From NCBI GenBank assembly GCA_027604665.1, contig JADGIZ010000681.1, positions 1 through 10,130 on the forward strand: a stretch of 10,130 bases of DNA, written 5' to 3'. This stretch comes from Polyrhizophydium stewartii (lineage: Eukaryota > Chytridiomycota > Chytridiomycetes > Rhizophydiales). This document shows, piece after piece, positions 8,237 to 10,130 of the stretch; position 1 is the stretch's first letter, and every line of letters begins with the position of its first letter. A program made the position numbers and the translations under genes. The notes beneath the pieces were generated by a model that had not been told where the DNA came from, made no database searches, and worked only from the letters and a program-made list of their open reading frames with translations.

Positions 8237-10130
8237 CTGGATCTTGAGGCGCGCCACCTCTAGTTGCGATTCCGGGCCATCTATGATGATCGTGTCCGTG
8301 CCGGCCTCGCACTCGGGCAGGGTGATGCGGACCTTGGTGGTGATCTCAATGTCGAGGATGTTGCGGCCCTGGTAGCCCGCAAACAGACTCTGCAGCTGCC
8401 GCGGCACGTCAATGTAGGTCCGCGCCTCAAGCAAGTCGAGCGCGTTGATGGACTCGACAATCGTGTACTTGAGATCCTTAAGATTGGTCCGGTTTTTCGC
8501 GGGCGTGCGCGCAATCACATTGTCCTCGTTCTCGTAGTGGCCGCCGAGCGCAGCATACTCCTCGGCGCTCGAGAACTTGACGTAGACGCCATACTTTTTC
8601 ATGATCTTTTGGATGTTCTTGCCGCCGACGCCGATGATGCGCTTGTGGTACGTCTCGGGGATAAAGAACGAGATCTCTGCGGGCAGCTCGTCCTCGAGCA
8701 TCTGCAGCCCCGTGATGGCGCGGCCGGGGATCGGCGAGTACAGGTCAATTAGCATGTTGTAGTCGTTGTAGTTGTCCTGGAAGACGATGCGGCAGTTGGC
8801 GGTTTTGATGATCTTGTTGATCTTGCCGTTCTTCTTGCCGTTGATGAAGTCGCGGTGCTCGAGGGCAAGCTCGACCTGGAATTTTGTGTCGCGGATGGCC
8901 GTCTTGACGAGCTCGGTGGCGAGGATCTCCTGGTACGCGAGCTTGACCTGGTACTCGAGGCCGTAGATCTCGATGAACTGGCGCTGGAAGACGATTTCGG
9001 CGCCAGAGCTGCGCGAGATGCGCAGCATGAGCGGCTGCAGCTCGGCCAGGTACTGCAGGATCTGCTGGGGCGAGTCCATGTGGTGCAGCTGGATGCACGC
9101 AATGTAGTACTCGCAGACAAGCTGCATCAGCGCGCGGATGGCGCGCTCGACGTAGGTGTGGTTGTCACCAAAGAAGGTGATGACGTTGCTGTTGCTTCCC
9201 AGCGGCGGCAGCGCAATGTAAGTGGCGTTGTCGTTGATGATTTTGCGGATCTGCTTCTTGCGATGCATGAACAGCCAGTCGATCTTGCGGGGCAGGCAGG
9301 GCACGTGCTTTGTGAGGATCTTTGTGCGCTATGGGATCGAAGCCGACGCAGGACGGCAGAGGACGGGTGGACAGCGCGCCGTGGCAAACGAGATGGCGTC
9401 AGCGCAGCTCGATGAGAGGGTAGCGAGGGCGGATTGGAGACGCACTTTTGCCTCGTATGCCGCGATGAGCAAGTCTCTTGCTCGCGCGACGCCCTCTGCG
9501 GGCCCGGTGATCAGGATCGTGGACGCATAGGTGTCGCCCTCGATCGCAGGCTCGGTGTGACCCGGCCTGAGCGGCTGGGCAATGAGCGGCGAGGGCATGT
9601 AGATGGACGTGAGTGTCTCGCGCATGATCAGGTTGAGATACGCGCGTTGTAGGCCGGCGATGATGGGATGCATCTTGCAGTCGAGTTCTATGGAGAGCGA
9701 CGACATGCCAAACTGGCACAGCGACGGCGTTTGCGGTCAGCGGCGGAAGCAGCAGGCGCAAAAGGAGGCGGCGGCGACGGCGGCGGCAGCGGCAACAGCA
9801 GAAGCTAGTGAAGGAGGCGGGGCATGCACGGCGCACCATTTCGTCCATGAGCAGCAAGCAGCGCATGCGCGCACGCTCGACTGCCTCCCACTGGCCGACA
9901 ATCTCAATGTCCATAACGTGGGGCCGCAGGGCGTCTTCTGCGGACCTGGGCGGGGCGTCCTGGACTGCTGCGATGTCGAAGGAGCCTCCGACACAGGTGA
10001 TGTGGGTTCGCGACGCCTTCATGAGGTCGTCGAGGCGACGCTTGACGGCGGCGCGCATCTCGCCGTTCTGGTTGAGCACGATGTTTCTCGTTGCCCGCAG
10101 GGTGACGATCGACTGGGAGGGGGTGGGGGC
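8210..10130 (-). CDS. Multi-KH-domain RNA-binding protein (5'-partial, 3 visible exons)
   Basis: Seen: exons 10130-9837, 9712-9446 and 9328-8210 join in phase 0 to an open frame of about 559 residues, open at the right edge. It has one canonical KH core, IIGVGGKNI (GVGGK at 8618-8632). KH-like repeats follow the same pattern with GKKNGK (8822-8842) and GYQGRN (8360-8377). Others are degenerate: HPIIAGLQRAY, and HRKKQIRKI without a GxxG loop. Known: KH domains bind single-stranded RNA; arrays with degenerate loops occur in vigilin and Bicaudal-C proteins, and fungi have a conserved family with this arrangement. Inferred: a cytoplasmic mRNA-binding or scaffold protein. The end is uncertain: reading on after RLKIQ adds only eight residues to a TGA (8212-8210), but a strong donor starts at 8236, so the natural last exon may be elsewhere or lost. 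No symbol is assigned. Confidence 0.85.
9329..9445 (-). other. Intron of the KH gene (downstream one)
   Basis: 117 nt on the minus strand, donor AAA|GTGCGTC, branch-like GCTGACG, acceptor CCATAG. The acceptor is itself an in-frame TAG, so unspliced reading would stop. Splicing joins AAYEAK to RTKILTKHV in phase 0. Confidence 0.8.
9713..9836 (-). other. Intron of the KH gene (upstream one)
   Basis: 124 nt on the minus strand, the longest clear intron here. Donor ATG|GTGCGC, a pyrimidine-rich CCGCCG-type centre, branch-like GCTGACC, acceptor GTGCCAG. Joining gives LLLMDEM|FGMSSLSIELD in phase 0, a continuous KH-like segment. Confidence 0.8.

Noticed and set aside
6483..8312. 609-codon minus-strand frame overlapping the transporter; also the frame reached by splicing the KH gene to the CAG acceptor at 8124
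   Set aside because: The product is Arg, His and Pro-rich with no domain and is out of frame with the clear TMD1-NBD1 coding sequence, so it is a shadow frame.
8210..9304. KH gene starting at the GTG at 9304, or at the GTG at 10079
   Set aside because: Nuclear genes rarely start at GTG; both positions are inside exons that splice cleanly to upstream KH-like coding sequence.

Overview
The window looks like nuclear DNA of a GC-rich, intron-containing eukaryote, most likely a fungus and perhaps an early-diverging (chytrid-like) one. Short introns (55 to 124 nt) with GT-AG ends interrupt the genes. Most donors read GTGCGY or close to it, and most introns carry a CTGAC-type branch point near the acceptor. 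There are no operons, ribosome binding sites, tRNAs, rRNAs, CRISPR arrays or transposons. The fungal placement is an inference from intron style and from the KH protein, which resembles a family I know from fungi.

Layout. (1) Plus strand, from the left edge to 3884: the 3' part of a gene in seven visible exons. It encodes an ABC1/ADCK/UbiB-type atypical kinase fused to a class C beta-lactamase-like (serine hydrolase) domain. The start codon lies left of the window. (2) 3885-4009: a 125-base spacer between convergent genes, with poly(A)-type signals for both strands and small tandem repeats. (3) Minus strand, 8101 to 4010: one long uninterrupted exon for an ABCC/MRP-type full ABC transporter (TMD1-NBD1-TMD2-NBD2). 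It starts abruptly at the elbow before the first TMD1 helix, so the usual ABCC N-terminus is absent. (4) Minus strand, right edge to about 8210: the 3' part of a multi-KH-domain RNA-binding protein gene with two clear introns.

The oddest spot is 8102-8236. The last KH coding stretch runs into a perfect donor (CAG|GTGCGT). After 113 bases comes a perfect branch point and acceptor (CTGACC...CTCGCAG), directly before the transporter's first TMD helix. The KH gene therefore supplies the front of an intron and the transporter the back of one, in mismatched reading phase. This suggests a deletion, a gene truncation or an assembly join.

The three genes show no functional linkage beyond position. 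I saw no sign of a new defence or mobile system. The items worth a second look are the kinase-hydrolase fusion with its 25-nt micro-exon, the transporter's missing start, and the degenerate first nucleotide-binding domain.
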